Positions 33,529 through 42,112 of a stretch of DNA of 45,310 nt are shown piece by piece. The position numbers were made by a program, and so were the translations under genes. A model generated the notes under the pieces. It was not told the DNA's origin. It was given only the letters and a program-made list of their open reading frames with translations, and ran no database searches. This DNA is from Nitrospiria bacterium (GTDB lineage: Bacteria > Nitrospirota > UBA9217), in NCBI GenBank assembly GCA_919902495.1, contig CAKKRC010000048.1:1-45310 (forward strand), in the 5' to 3' direction. How positions within the stretch are numbered: position 1 is the first letter of the stretch; the number at the start of each line of letters is the position of its first letter.

Positions 33529-34767
33529 CTATACATGCCTCAATGCCTCGATGGGCTCCATCCGTGACGCCTTGAACGCCGGCTGGAGGCTGGCGATCAC
33601 CGAAACGATTATTACCGTTATCGATATAATGAAAAGATCGGCCGGCCTTACCGTTGCCTGCAGGACCAGGCCCTGCTGCATTCCGAAATTGAAGGTGATC
33701 CTGGAGATATTGATGATGGAGACCAATACCGCCCCGACAATATTCCCTATGACCGCTCCCACAATGCCGAGACAGAATCCTTCGATCACGAACATGCCGA
33801 GTATTGTTTCCGGCAGGGTCCCGATGGCCGCGATCGTGCCGATCTCCCGTATACGCTCATAGACGGCCATGATCATCACGTTCATGATGCTGATCAGGAC
33901 AATGGCGATGAGCATGAGCTTGATGAAGAACGTCATCACATCGATCATACGCGCGATATTATAGAATGGCGAGAGCTGCTCCCAGGTATGTACCTCGAAG
34001 ACAGGCTTGCCATCTTTGTTCAACTCCTGCGCGAGCCGGACATCCAACGCCGCCGTGAAAACATGAAGCCCGTCGAACTTTTTCAATCGAATGGCGAATT
34101 CGCTCACCTCCGGCTCCTCCATCCGCAGGACCTCCACGGCGTCGTCGAAGTGGATGTAACCGTCCCGGCCGCCGGGGCCGGTCACGCTCTGGAGGATGCC
34201 GCCGACCTTGAACTGCTTGCCGTTCACGGAACCGTCTTTGTTCGTGGCCACGATGACCACCACATCTCCAACCTTCACCTTCATGCCCTTTGCAAGAAGC
34301 TCGGGAATAAGTATCGCGCCCCGCTTCATCTCCTTCTCGCCTTCAATGATCCGGGAGGTGAGCAGCGGCACGACGGCAAACTCCTTCTCGGGGATGACGC
34401 CGTTCAGCCTGATGTTCGTGGTCTCCGCGAAGTTGCTGAACATGCCGCCGAACTTGATGCGCGGCGACCAGGCCGCGATCTCGGGCCGATCGTCCAGGAC
34501 CGCCCCGACACGTTTTGCGGCGCCTTCCGTGAGGTTCAGGTTCAAGGGCAGGTTGTCGATGGACGCGACGTAGCCCGTGCGGTGCACCTGCGCGTGGCCG
34601 AGCATGGAATCGGTGATCTGGCCGATCATCATGTTCTTGAAAGAGCCCGACACGGACATGAACACGAGTACAAAGATCACGCCGATGGTAATGAGCGAGG
34701 CGGTGAGCAATGTCCTTCTTTTATATCGCAATAGGTTCCTGACGGCTATTTTGAAGAGATTACCCAT
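33529..34767 (-). CDS. FtsX/LolC/MacB-type ABC permease
   Basis: A 412-residue inner-membrane protein. The N-terminal segment NLFKIAVRNLLRYKRRTLLTASLITIGVIFVLVFM is the typical MacB/LolCE start with the first membrane helix. A large periplasmic domain (about residues 45-270) follows, then three membrane helices with the FtsX motifs (FFIKLMLIAIVLISIMNVMIMAVYERIREIGTIAAIG). It couples ATP hydrolysis in the cytoplasm to cargo release on the periplasmic side. It overlaps the ATPase stop by 8 bp and ends just before the LolA-like gene. Substrate unknown, but the LolA-like partner suggests a lipid or lipoprotein. Confidence 0.9.
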   Translation of the reverse strand: MGNLFKIAVRNLLRYKRRTLLTASLITIGVIFVLVFMSVSGSFKNMMIGQITDSMLGHAQVHRTGYVASIDNLPLNLNLTEGAAKRVGAVLDDRPEIAAWSPRIKFGGMFSNFAETTNIRLNGVIPEKEFAVVPLLTSRIIEGEKEMKRGAILIPELLAKGMKVKVGDVVVIVATNKDGSVNGKQFKVGGILQSVTGPGGRDGYIHFDDAVEVLRMEEPEVSEFAIRLKKFDGLHVFTAALDVRLAQELNKDGKPVFEVHTWEQLSPFYNIARMIDVMTFFIKLMLIAIVLISIMNVMIMAVYERIREIGTIAAIGTLPETILGMFVIEGFCLGIVGAVIGNIVGAVLVSIINISRITFNFGMQQGLVLQATVRPADLFIISITVIIVSVIASLQPAFKASRMEPIEALRHV

Positions 34768-35464
34768 TGTTCTTCCCTCCCTGTACCTGCCTGTCCATCA
34801 GTTCGCCGTCCTCGAGGGAATAGATGATCTCGGCCTCTTTTACGATCTTCTGGTCATGGGTCGAGAAGATGAACGTCGTCTTGAACTCGTCCCGCATCTT
34901 CTTCATCAGATCGATGACCATATACGCTGTTGTATGGTCCAGGTTGGCCGTCGGCTCGTCGGCAAGCACGAGCTTCGGGTTTGTGACCAGTGCGCGCGCC
35001 ACCGCTACCCGCTGTTTCTGGCCGCCCGATATCTGGTCGGGGTATTTGTCCTTCTGTTCGCTCATGCCGACGGCAGCCAAAAGGGCCGCTACCCTCGTTT
35101 TCCGTTCCTCTACTGGCGTGTTTTGGACCATCAAGAGCGGGTACTCGATGTTCTCATACACCGTGAGCACCGGGATGAGATTGAAGTCCTGAAAGATAAA
35201 ACCGATGTTGTTACCCCGGAATGCCGCGCTCTGTTTCCGGTCAAGAGCCGCGGTGTCCGTATCGGCGACAATGAGCTTGCCGCCGGTGGGCCTGTCGAGG
35301 CAGCCGATCAGGTTCAGAAGCGTGGTCTTGCCGCTCCCCGACGGCCCGACGAAGGAGACAAACGATGCGGGCTCGATCTCAAAACTGACCTCCTTGAGCG
35401 CCGCGATGCTCACCTCACCCGCCTGATAGTCTTTCCGGATCTTTTCCGCTTGTATCAATACCAT
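34760..35464 (-). CDS. LolD/MacB-type ABC transporter ATP-binding protein
   Basis: A 234-residue ATPase. Walker A is GPSGSGKTTLLNLIG, the Q-loop GFIFQDFNLIPVLTVYENIEYPL, signature ISGGQKQRVAVARAL, Walker B LVLADEPTANLD and the H-loop STHD are intact. The EVSFEIEPASFVSFVGPSGSGK start matches LolD and MacB ATPases. It pairs with the FtsX-like permease that follows with 8 bp overlap. AGGGAGTGCTAT precedes the ATG. The 267 bp upstream, before the arsenite pump stop, hold no gene; a -10-like TATACT near 35567 on the minus strand is the only candidate promoter seen. Confidence 0.95.
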   Translation of the reverse strand: MVLIQAEKIRKDYQAGEVSIAALKEVSFEIEPASFVSFVGPSGSGKTTLLNLIGCLDRPTGGKLIVADTDTAALDRKQSAAFRGNNIGFIFQDFNLIPVLTVYENIEYPLLMVQNTPVEERKTRVAALLAAVGMSEQKDKYPDQISGGQKQRVAVARALVTNPKLVLADEPTANLDHTTAYMVIDLMKKMRDEFKTTFIFSTHDQKIVKEAEIIYSLEDGELMDRQVQGGKNNG

Positions 35465-35731
35465 ATAGCACTCCCTTTCTGGATACCCTTCACCTGATGG
35501 ATTGCAGGGTGCATACTTCTATTAAGTCACACGTTTCGATCACCTGTTGCTTATTTGTATCAGTATATCAGAATGGGGAGCTGCATCACCGGTTAGAAAG
35601 CCGAACAGGCAATCCTTTCAGATGCAAATTGTAATTCATTGATAATAGCCTCATATATATTTCTTCAGGCTTCCTCAATTCATGATCAACCTCATGCCTC
35701 GACGTTGAGCAGGATTTTACGGCACATCGGG

Positions 35732-36796
35732 TCACTTGCCCCTGCAGTACTCGATGCTGAAATAGGTGCGTTGAAAGTACCTGGCTACGGTCACCAGGCT
35801 GATCAATACCGGCACCTCGACAAGTGGTCCGATGACGGCGGCGAAGGCGGCTCCTGAGTTGATGCCGAAGACGGCGACGGCTACCGCAATGGCGAGCTCG
35901 AAGTTGTTGCTCGCGGCGGTGAATGCAAGCGTCGCGGTCTTCGGGTAGTCTGCGCCGATCCTCTTTCCGAGATAGAACGAAACAAGGAACATGACCACGA
36001 AGTAGATCAGCAGGGGAATCGCTATCCGCACGACGTCCAGAGGCAACTTGACGATATAGTTGCCTTTCAAGGAGAACATCACCACGATGGTGAACAAGAG
36101 AGAAATGAGGGTGATCGGGCTGATCCGCGGGATGAAGACCGTCTCGTACCAGTAGCGGTCCTTGAGCTTGATCAGGACGAACCGGGTCAACAAACCGGCG
36201 ATGAAGGGTATTCCCAGGTAGATGAACACGCTCTCGGCGATCTGGCCGATCGTAACATTGACGACCACTCCCTTGAGTCCGAACCAGACCGGAAGCACGG
36301 TAATGAAGATGTAGGCGTAGACAGAGAAGAAAAGGACCTGGAAGATCGAATTGAACGCCACAAGACCGGCTGCGTATTCCGTATCGCCGCAGGCGAGGTC
36401 GTTCCAGACGATCACCATCGCGATGCAGCGCGCAAGGCCGATCATGATAAGGCCGACCATGTATTCGGGATAGGACCGGAGGAAGATGATCGCGAGAACG
36501 AACATCAGGACCGGGCCGATGATCCAGTTCTGTATGAGCGAGAGACCGAGTATTTTCTTGTTCCGGAAGACCTCACCGAGCTCCTCATACTTGACCTTGG
36601 CAAGAGGCGGGTACATCATGAGGATCAGGCCGATGGCGATGGGGATATTGGTCGTGCCTATCTGAAAACTGTTGATGAAGGCTTCCGTTCCCTGAATGAA
36701 GTGGCCCAAGCCCACACCGAACGCCATTGCCGCGAAGATCCAGAGCGTAAGAAAACGGTCCGCAAAGGAGAGCTTTTTGTCCTTTTTTTCAGCCAT
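35732..36796 (-). CDS. acr3: arsenite efflux pump Acr3
   Basis: A 354-residue membrane protein of the ACR3 family, which expels arsenite (and sometimes antimonite). The signature [21 protein letters not shown], with the conserved cysteine, is present, as are [27 protein letters not shown] and [13 protein letters not shown]. About ten hydrophobic segments are visible. ATG 36796 is chosen for its GGGGA ribosome binding site, over an in-frame ATG 60 bases upstream. The gene is last in the arsenic operon, 50 bp after arsR. Confidence 0.95.
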   Translation of the reverse strand: MAEKKDKKLSFADRFLTLWIFAAMAFGVGLGHFIQGTEAFINSFQIGTTNIPIAIGLILMMYPPLAKVKYEELGEVFRNKKILGLSLIQNWIIGPVLMFVLAIIFLRSYPEYMVGLIMIGLARCIAMVIVWNDLACGDTEYAAGLVAFNSIFQVLFFSVYAYIFITVLPVWFGLKGVVVNVTIGQIAESVFIYLGIPFIAGLLTRFVLIKLKDRYWYETVFIPRISPITLISLLFTIVVMFSLKGNYIVKLPLDVVRIAIPLLIYFVVMFLVSFYLGKRIGADYPKTATLAFTAASNNFELAIAVAVAVFGINSGAAFAAVIGPLVEVPVLISLVTVARYFQRTYFSIEYCRGK

Positions 36797-36846
36797 TGAA
36801 TGTCCCCTTTTTACAAAGACTAACGGCGGGTCATTCGGCAGCAACA

Positions 36847-37221
36847 TCAACCGCAACAGCGGCCTTTGCTCCTCAACGACACAACTTTGCCATCGGTATT
36901 TTTTGTCCTGAGAAAAGCCTTCAGTCGTTTACTGTCCCCTGCTATGCTACTGTCCTGCATCCGCTCGCAGGCTGAGAGGAGCAGCATTCTTCTGAAGAGG
37001 TCTTTTTCGTTCAGGCTGTAATGGATCCATTTCCCCTGCTTGCGGTCCTTGATGAGCCCGGCTTCCTTCAGCGCACTGAGATGGAATGACACCTTCGGCT
37101 GCACCATGTCCAGCGCAGCCGTTATGTCGCACACGCACAGTTCGCCCTGCTCCAGGAGCTTTATGATCCGGAGTCGGGTCTCCTCCGAAAGGGCTTTAAA
37201 TACGCTCAGAAGTTCTTCCAT
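36847..37221 (-). CDS. arsR: ArsR-family arsenic-responsive repressor
   Basis: A 124-residue winged-helix repressor. It starts [23 protein letters not shown]; the metal-sensing CVC pair in [14 protein letters not shown] is the classical As(III) site; the recognition helix is [17 protein letters not shown] and the wing [11 protein letters not shown]. The tail ends SKGRCCG, and these extra cysteines may add to the binding site. GGAGTG before ATG 37221 supports this start, so a longer frame to 37257 is not used. It probably controls the operon through the inverted repeat at 38934-38955. Confidence 0.93.
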   Translation of the reverse strand: MEELLSVFKALSEETRLRIIKLLEQGELCVCDITAALDMVQPKVSFHLSALKEAGLIKDRKQGKWIHYSLNEKDLFRRMLLLSACERMQDSSIAGDSKRLKAFLRTKNTDGKVVSLRSKGRCCG

Positions 37222-37256
37222 GATTTTCACTCCGAACTCATCACTCCGCACTGACA

Positions 37257-37499
37257 TTACGCTTCGCCCTTGATCAGTTCCTTCACCATCTCCAAGCTCG
37301 GGAGCGGTTTCCCCGAATGTTTGATCTTGCCGTTAACCATAAGACCCGGCGTGGATAGAATGCCGTGCATGGCGATCTGTCCGATGTCGGTGATCTTCTC
37401 GATCCTTGCCTCGATGTCGAGCTCCCTCACCGCGGTCCTGGCCAGTTCCTCCATTTTAAAGCAGCTTACGCATCCAGGACCGAGCACTTTGATCTCCAT
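37257..37499 (-). CDS. small thioredoxin-fold redox protein (CxxC)
   Basis: An 80-residue thioredoxin-fold protein of the TM0996/MTH895 type. The active site is CVSC (GPGCVSCFKMEELARTAV), and STPGLMVNGKIKHSGKPLP contains the cis-proline. Such proteins occur in arsenic and organoarsenical operons beside ArsP-like permeases, where they probably supply reducing power, though this is inference. It is 12 bp downstream of the DUF2703 gene and 35 bp before arsR. Confidence 0.85.
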   Translation of the reverse strand: MEIKVLGPGCVSCFKMEELARTAVRELDIEARIEKITDIGQIAMHGILSTPGLMVNGKIKHSGKPLPSLEMVKELIKGEA

Positions 37500-37511
37500 G
37501 ACTGAATCCTC

Positions 37512-37961
37512 CTATACTTTCTTGAACATTAATTTCAGCACCGGTATTCTCTCACGCATCTGCGGCGGCTGTATTTTGAACAGATAGGCGGCGGCAGTAA
37601 TGCCCGCCCTGACGATCAGTTCGGCGGGGATCGCTTCATGAGTGTCACCGCCGTATTCTACTGTTCTGCAGTCGGCATCGCCGCAGGTTTCACAGCATTT
37701 GCTCTGACCCGTTGTTGCCCCCAGCCATTCTTCGAGTGTTTTCCCGGCGATGAGGATCTTGTTGGACTCTAACGCATCCTTCTTGAAGGTCTCCGGGTCG
37801 ATCGCTTTCTTGACAAGGTTGACGGCTATATCAGAAGGAGCCAGCATCTGGTTGAGATCCTTAACCGCCTTTTCAACCTCCTGCTCCGTGGAGCCGCAGC
37901 GGGAACAGGTTTCTTTCTGTCCATCAAGGAGCCGTTGCCATTCAATTGCAAGTGTCTTCAT
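37512..37961 (-). CDS. DUF2703 Cys-rich protein
   Basis: A 149-residue cytoplasmic protein starting MKTLAIEWQRLLDGQKETCSRCG, the typical DUF2703 opening. Two further cysteine groups follow (SKCCETCGDADCRTVEYGG), giving seven or more cysteines suited to binding soft metals or arsenite. The family is of unknown function but recurs in arsenic operons. The frame is open upstream to 38003; ATG 37961 begins the conserved part. It overlaps nothing and lies 13 bp after the permease stop. Confidence 0.85.
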   Translation of the reverse strand: MKTLAIEWQRLLDGQKETCSRCGSTEQEVEKAVKDLNQMLAPSDIAVNLVKKAIDPETFKKDALESNKILIAGKTLEEWLGATTGQSKCCETCGDADCRTVEYGGDTHEAIPAELIVRAGITAAAYLFKIQPPQMRERIPVLKLMFKKV

Positions 37962-37974
37962 ATCAGCTCGCCTT

Positions 37975-38922
37975 CTATAAGATCGCGTTGAACAGATAAC
38001 CAACGATGACTATTCCGATTGCCACGATCCCGAAAAACGTATAGATGAGACGCATCTTAAGCACATTCTTGAGAATGACCGCCTCGGGAAATGATATCGC
38101 CGTAACCGACATCATGAAAGCCAGCACCGTGCCCATGGCCATTCCCTTTCCCACAAGGGCCTGTACAACAGGAATCATGCCGGCAGCGTTGCTGTAAAGC
38201 GGGACGCCGATCAGGACCGCGACCAGGACGGCAAGGGGGTTATCGCGCCCTGCATATTTGACCACAAAGTCAGTAGGAATATAGCCGTGGACAATCCCGC
38301 CCAGCGCAATGCCGATGACCACATAAGGCCAGATCCTTTTCAGAAGCTCCGTTGTATAGTCTCGGGCATAAACGAGTTTCTCGCGGAAGGTTGTCTGTAC
38401 GATCTCCCCTGCACCCGCCTTGATTTCCCAGACATAGTCCTGAACGTACTTTTCCATCTTGAGCTTGCCTATGATGATGCCGGACACGATTGCAAGCACG
38501 ACCCCGGTGCCGGTGTAGATAAGGGCGATCTTCCACCCGAACAGGCCCCAGAGCATGATCAGGGCGATTTCGTTCACCATGGGCGACGAGATGAGGAACG
38601 AGAACGTGACGCCGAGAGGAACGCCCGCTTCCACGAAGCCGATAAAGAGCGGGACTGCGGAGCAGGAGCAGAACGGTGTGACGATCCCGAGCAGCGCCGC
38701 CATGGCATTGCCGATGTATTCCCGCTTGTGAGACAGCATGCGTTTGGTCTTTTCGGGCGGGAAGTATGCCCGGATGATTGCTACCGCGTAGACGATAGTG
38801 GTGAGCAGCAGGAATATCTTGAGAGTGTCGTAGATAAAGAAATTGAGAGCATCCCCTAAATGGCTGGTCGGCTCCAGTTTCAGCAAGGCATAGGTAATAT
38901 AGTCGGCAAATTGCTTGAGCAC
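37975..38922 (-). CDS. ArsP/DUF318-type permease
   Basis: A 315-residue membrane permease of the DUF318 family, whose best-known member ArsP exports trivalent organoarsenicals. The conserved loop GIVTPFCSCSAVPLFIGF with its paired cysteines, FLISSPMVNEIALI and the second-half VPLYSNAAGMIPVVQALVGKG are present. It is the first gene of the arsenic operon; GTG start at 38922 preceded by GAGGAG. An inverted repeat resembling an ArsR operator lies just before it. Other members move metals, so the organoarsenic role is inference. Confidence 0.88.
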   Translation of the reverse strand: MLKQFADYITYALLKLEPTSHLGDALNFFIYDTLKIFLLLTTIVYAVAIIRAYFPPEKTKRMLSHKREYIGNAMAALLGIVTPFCSCSAVPLFIGFVEAGVPLGVTFSFLISSPMVNEIALIMLWGLFGWKIALIYTGTGVVLAIVSGIIIGKLKMEKYVQDYVWEIKAGAGEIVQTTFREKLVYARDYTTELLKRIWPYVVIGIALGGIVHGYIPTDFVVKYAGRDNPLAVLVAVLIGVPLYSNAAGMIPVVQALVGKGMAMGTVLAFMMSVTAISFPEAVILKNVLKMRLIYTFFGIVAIGIVIVGYLFNAIL

Positions 38923-38933
38923 GGCGGTCTCCT

Positions 38934-38981
38934 CATATAAACTTATTTTTATATGTTATACGCGGAGAACGTCTTTGTCAA
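38934..38981 (-). promoter_or_regulatory. promoter and ArsR-like operator of the arsenic operon
   Basis: TTGACA (38981-38976) is followed by TATAAC (38960-38955) at 15 bp, slightly short. A perfect inverted repeat, CATATAAA and TTTATATG with a 6-base AT spacer (38955-38934), lies at the transcription start. It is a likely ArsR binding site, 12 bp before the GTG start at 38922. Confidence 0.55.
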
Positions 38982-39021
38982 GCCGTTTATTGGCTACTAT
39001 TTATGTTACATATAATCTTCT

Positions 39022-40038
39022 TTATCCTCCTATTTGCGACATAGGAGACATGGCGGGATGGAGCAAAGAACCCTCGTGAAGAGCATGGCGGGCAGGTTTG
39101 GACAAGACAGCGTTGCGATAGAGGTTTTCCAGCTCTTCGTCGGACGCGCCGTTCCTGAGATGGGCTTTTATGTCCACGGAGGTTTCGGAGAAAAGGCACG
39201 GCCTGAGCTTGCCGTTCGCCGTAAGCCGCAACCTATTGCAGGAACCGCAAAAACAGTCGCTTATGGGGCTGATGAAGCCGATCATGCCTTGCGCGCCCTC
39301 TATGCGATAATTACGCGATGGACCGCCACCTTTGAACGGAAGCTGGACAAGTTTCCCCACGGATGCCACACGCTCCATGATCTCGTCTTTGCTCAGATAC
39401 GCGTCAGGCTGCCATGTGCTGTGCTTTCCAACAGGCATGAACTCGATGAACCGGATATGAACGTCCTTATACAGTGTAAGGGCCGCGAACCGGGAGACTT
39501 CATCGTCGTTGACTCCCCGCACAGGCACCATATTGATCTTGACCGGCGAGAGACCGGCTGACTCGGCTTCCGATACCGCTTCCCATACTCGATGAATGTC
39601 GCCGCCCCTCGTCATCTCCCGGTAACGCTCCGCGATGAGCGTATCGAGACTGATATTCACCCGGTCGAGCCCGGTTTTTTTTAGCAATCCTGCCATTCCG
39701 GCAAGACGTTGCCCGTTGGTGGTCATACTGAGGTCTTGAATACCAGCAGTCTTGATGCTCGAAATAAGATGAATGATATCCTCTCGCAGAAGCGGCTCGC
39801 CACCGGTGAGACGGACCTTTCTGACGCCGTATTTGGATGCAATGCGCACGATCCTGATGATCTCATCGGTGGTAAGTATTTCGGCTTGATTGAATAGTTT
39901 GAGTCCCTTTTCCGGCATGCAATAGATGCATTTCAGATTGCACTTGTCGGTGATGGATATCCTGAGATAGTCTATCTGACGGTTGAAGGAGTCCCTGAAA
40001 GGCTCATCTGTCATGTGCATATCCGTTGAGGCTTTCAT
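39022..40038 (-). CDS. moaA: GTP 3',8-cyclase
   Basis: A 338-residue radical-SAM enzyme that begins molybdenum cofactor synthesis by converting GTP. The N-terminal cluster CNLKCIYC and SAM-binding LTGGEPLLRED are intact. The second cluster is in CFCGSCNRLRLTANGKLRPC, and the protein ends in the conserved MSQIGG. It is the last gene of the molybdoenzyme operon, starting 6 bp after the MoeA-like stop. A moaA located beside the enzyme it serves suggests a dedicated supply for this enzyme. Confidence 0.97.
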   Translation of the reverse strand: MKASTDMHMTDEPFRDSFNRQIDYLRISITDKCNLKCIYCMPEKGLKLFNQAEILTTDEIIRIVRIASKYGVRKVRLTGGEPLLREDIIHLISSIKTAGIQDLSMTTNGQRLAGMAGLLKKTGLDRVNISLDTLIAERYREMTRGGDIHRVWEAVSEAESAGLSPVKINMVPVRGVNDDEVSRFAALTLYKDVHIRFIEFMPVGKHSTWQPDAYLSKDEIMERVASVGKLVQLPFKGGGPSRNYRIEGAQGMIGFISPISDCFCGSCNRLRLTANGKLRPCLFSETSVDIKAHLRNGASDEELENLYRNAVLSKPARHALHEGSLLHPAMSPMSQIGG

Positions 40039-40044
40039 GCTGCG

Positions 40045-41109
40045 CTACCCCAGCTTCCCGAAGGGACAAACAGGATACCTGCACACATCGCACTTCATAC
40101 ACAGCCCGCCGTGCCCAAGCTCTGACAGCTCACGCCGCCCGATCTTTTCACCGGCAAGAATGCGGGGAAGGACCAGGTCGAATATCGTCGTCCTCGCGTA
40201 CATACCGCAAGCAGGGATGCCGAGGATGGGAACGATGCCTACATAGGCGACGAGGAACATCGCGCCCGGAAGGACTGCTGAACCGTAGGTGATATCCCCG
40301 GCGCCTAGTTCCCTGATCGCGAACCGCGTTACGTCATCGGGATCAACGGACATGCCGCCCGTGGTGATCAGGAGGTCAGCCCCGGCCTTCAGCAACTCCC
40401 GCAGCCTGTCCACGATGATTGCCTTGTCGTCCGGCGCGTAATAGACGCCGACAAGTTCGCCGCCGATCTCCTCGATCTTCTTCGTAATGACCGGGGCAAA
40501 GGCGTCCTTGATCTTGCCGTGGTATACCTCGTTTCCGGTGATCACGACGCCGACCTTCGGCTTTTTGATCTCCTTCACCTGGATGATCTTTCCTGCGCTT
40601 TCACCGATAGTGACTGCCGCCTGAACGACATATTTCTTAACAACTAACGGGATCGCCCTCGTCCCCGCCAAGGTCTGCCCTTTCTTCACGACCGTATTGT
40701 CATGAAGCGTTGCACACATCACTTCACCGAGCATGTTGAACGCAAGCAGCGCATCACGGTCGATCTTCAGAAGACCGTCCCGCTCCGCAATGATGCTGAT
40801 CTTGCCTTCTTTCGGCTCGCCTTTGATAGTGACCCCTTCTCCCATGAGCGCCTTGGCGAGCGCATACGCCGCGTCGTTCTCGTGCATCTCGTCCTCGGCG
40901 ACATGGAGCACATAGAGATGTTCCTTGCCGAGCCGCTGAAGGTGACAGACATCCTCTTCGCGTATAAGGTGACCCTTCCTGAACGCGCGGCCCTTGAATT
41001 CACCCGGCCTGATCTCGGTTATGTCATGAGCGAGGATCGTGCCGACCGCCCGCGCGACCGGAATAGCTTTCATTGTGGAATCCTGAGCTTCATGCGTATC
41101 GTCACACAT
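40045..41109 (-). CDS. MoeA/MogA-like molybdopterin-binding protein with Cys tail
   Basis: A 354-residue protein with the molybdopterin-binding fold (KPKVGVVITGNEVYHGKIKDAF, LLITTGGMSVDPDDV, GIPACGMYARTTIFDLVLPR). It resembles MoeA/CinA-type enzymes that adenylate or load molybdenum on the cofactor, but the first 150 residues are shorter than in MoeA. The C-terminal LCMKCDVCRYPVCPFGK has four cysteines (CxxCxxCxxxxC) that could hold an iron-sulfur cluster, which is not part of MoeA. ATG 41109 has GGGAGG five bases before it and overlaps the modE-like stop by 8 bp. Confidence 0.85.
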   Translation of the reverse strand: MCDDTHEAQDSTMKAIPVARAVGTILAHDITEIRPGEFKGRAFRKGHLIREEDVCHLQRLGKEHLYVLHVAEDEMHENDAAYALAKALMGEGVTIKGEPKEGKISIIAERDGLLKIDRDALLAFNMLGEVMCATLHDNTVVKKGQTLAGTRAIPLVVKKYVVQAAVTIGESAGKIIQVKEIKKPKVGVVITGNEVYHGKIKDAFAPVITKKIEEIGGELVGVYYAPDDKAIIVDRLRELLKAGADLLITTGGMSVDPDDVTRFAIRELGAGDITYGSAVLPGAMFLVAYVGIVPILGIPACGMYARTTIFDLVLPRILAGEKIGRRELSELGHGGLCMKCDVCRYPVCPFGKLG

Positions 41110-41467
41110 ACGATCCTCCCTGGAAAAGGGCTTTAAACTTCTCATCAACCACTTCGCGTATGCCTGTTTCCATTTGCTCGAATTTGTTCAGAAATACTCT
41201 GGCCTCATCGGTAATACGCGCACCGCCGCCGTTCTTACCGCCTGTCTGACGCTCGACAAGTTGAACGCCAAGACGTTCTTCCATGGCCTTAATGTGACAC
41301 CACGCCTTCCGATAGGAAATGCCCACATCTTCCGCAGCCCGAGTGATCGAGCCGTGCGTTTCTATCGCTTCGAGCAGGAACCGCCTGCCCCTGCCGAACA
41401 CGGGTTCGCCGTCCATCTCAATCCATATCTTTGACCGGATTGATAGTCCGTTATGACTTTTCCGCAT
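41102..41467 (-). CDS. ModE-type DNA-binding regulator (single domain)
   Basis: A 121-residue winged-helix protein matching only the N-terminal domain of ModE: GRGRRFLLEAIETHGSITRAAEDVGISYRKAWCHIKAMEE, then LVERQTGGKNGGGARITDEARVFL. The C-terminal molybdate-binding domain is absent, so molybdate sensing would need a partner or is not used. It overlaps fmdE by 17 bp and the MoeA-like gene by 8 bp, so the three are tightly coupled. Role: probable regulator of the molybdoenzyme operon. Confidence 0.9.
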   Translation of the reverse strand: MRKSHNGLSIRSKIWIEMDGEPVFGRGRRFLLEAIETHGSITRAAEDVGISYRKAWCHIKAMEERLGVQLVERQTGGKNGGGARITDEARVFLNKFEQMETGIREVVDEKFKALFQGGSYV

Positions 41468-42077
41468 AACGCACCGCCAAAAAAGGTTCTTTCACTGCAT
41501 AGTAGCCGCCCTGAGCACAGGCAACACACAGGATCTTTCCGTCCTGATAGACTTCCCTCATATCCTGGACGTGCTCCCCGCAGGAGTCGCACTGTACTCT
41601 GCGCATCGGTCTCCCCGGCATGTCCTGGGGCGCGATGTTGATGGCAACTTCCATCACGTCGAACAACTCTTCATCCGGCATGATCTTGTATGCCTCAAGC
41701 TGTCCGGCATATTTATTCTCGATCTCCGGGAAGCGCTCCTTTGCCTTCTCGCGAGAGTCCTCACGAGCAAAGATCCTTACTGCCTTGTTTGTTTTGAGGT
41801 TCAGAAACGTCACCGCCATCTTTCCGTAGTCCAGGAACTTCATGCTTCTCTTCCCCAGACTGCACCCCGTAACAGACTGGACCGCGTCGGTGGCGCAGCG
41901 GTCCATCTCGACGAAGACAATGATGTTTTTGCGATCTTTTCCTTTCGGGTCGCTGATGCCGATCTCCCGAAGGCCAAGCATTGACATGCGGACACCCAGC
42001 ACCTGCCCGGCGCAGAGGTGGCCGTGGATCTTTACCGATTCATTCAGCAGCGACTCATAATCCAACGCTATTTCCAT
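41451..42077 (-). CDS. FmdE-family protein with zinc ribbon
   Basis: A 208-residue FmdE-like protein (IHGHLCAGQVLGVRMSMLGL, VEMDRCATDAVQSVTGCSLGKRSMKFLDYGK). FmdE was named from formylmethanofuran dehydrogenase operons and its function is unclear, with a role in molybdenum or tungsten enzyme maturation suspected. The C-terminus carries a zinc ribbon (VQCDSCGEHVQDMREVY to LCVACAQGG). ATG 42077 is preferred on the basis of the protein; a GTG at 42110 just after the previous stop is also possible. Confidence 0.88.
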   Translation of the reverse strand: MEIALDYESLLNESVKIHGHLCAGQVLGVRMSMLGLREIGISDPKGKDRKNIIVFVEMDRCATDAVQSVTGCSLGKRSMKFLDYGKMAVTFLNLKTNKAVRIFAREDSREKAKERFPEIENKYAGQLEAYKIMPDEELFDVMEVAINIAPQDMPGRPMRRVQCDSCGEHVQDMREVYQDGKILCVACAQGGYYAVKEPFLAVRYAEKS

Positions 42078-42112
42078 AGAAGACCAGACCTCATTCGCCC
42101 GTAATTTCACCG

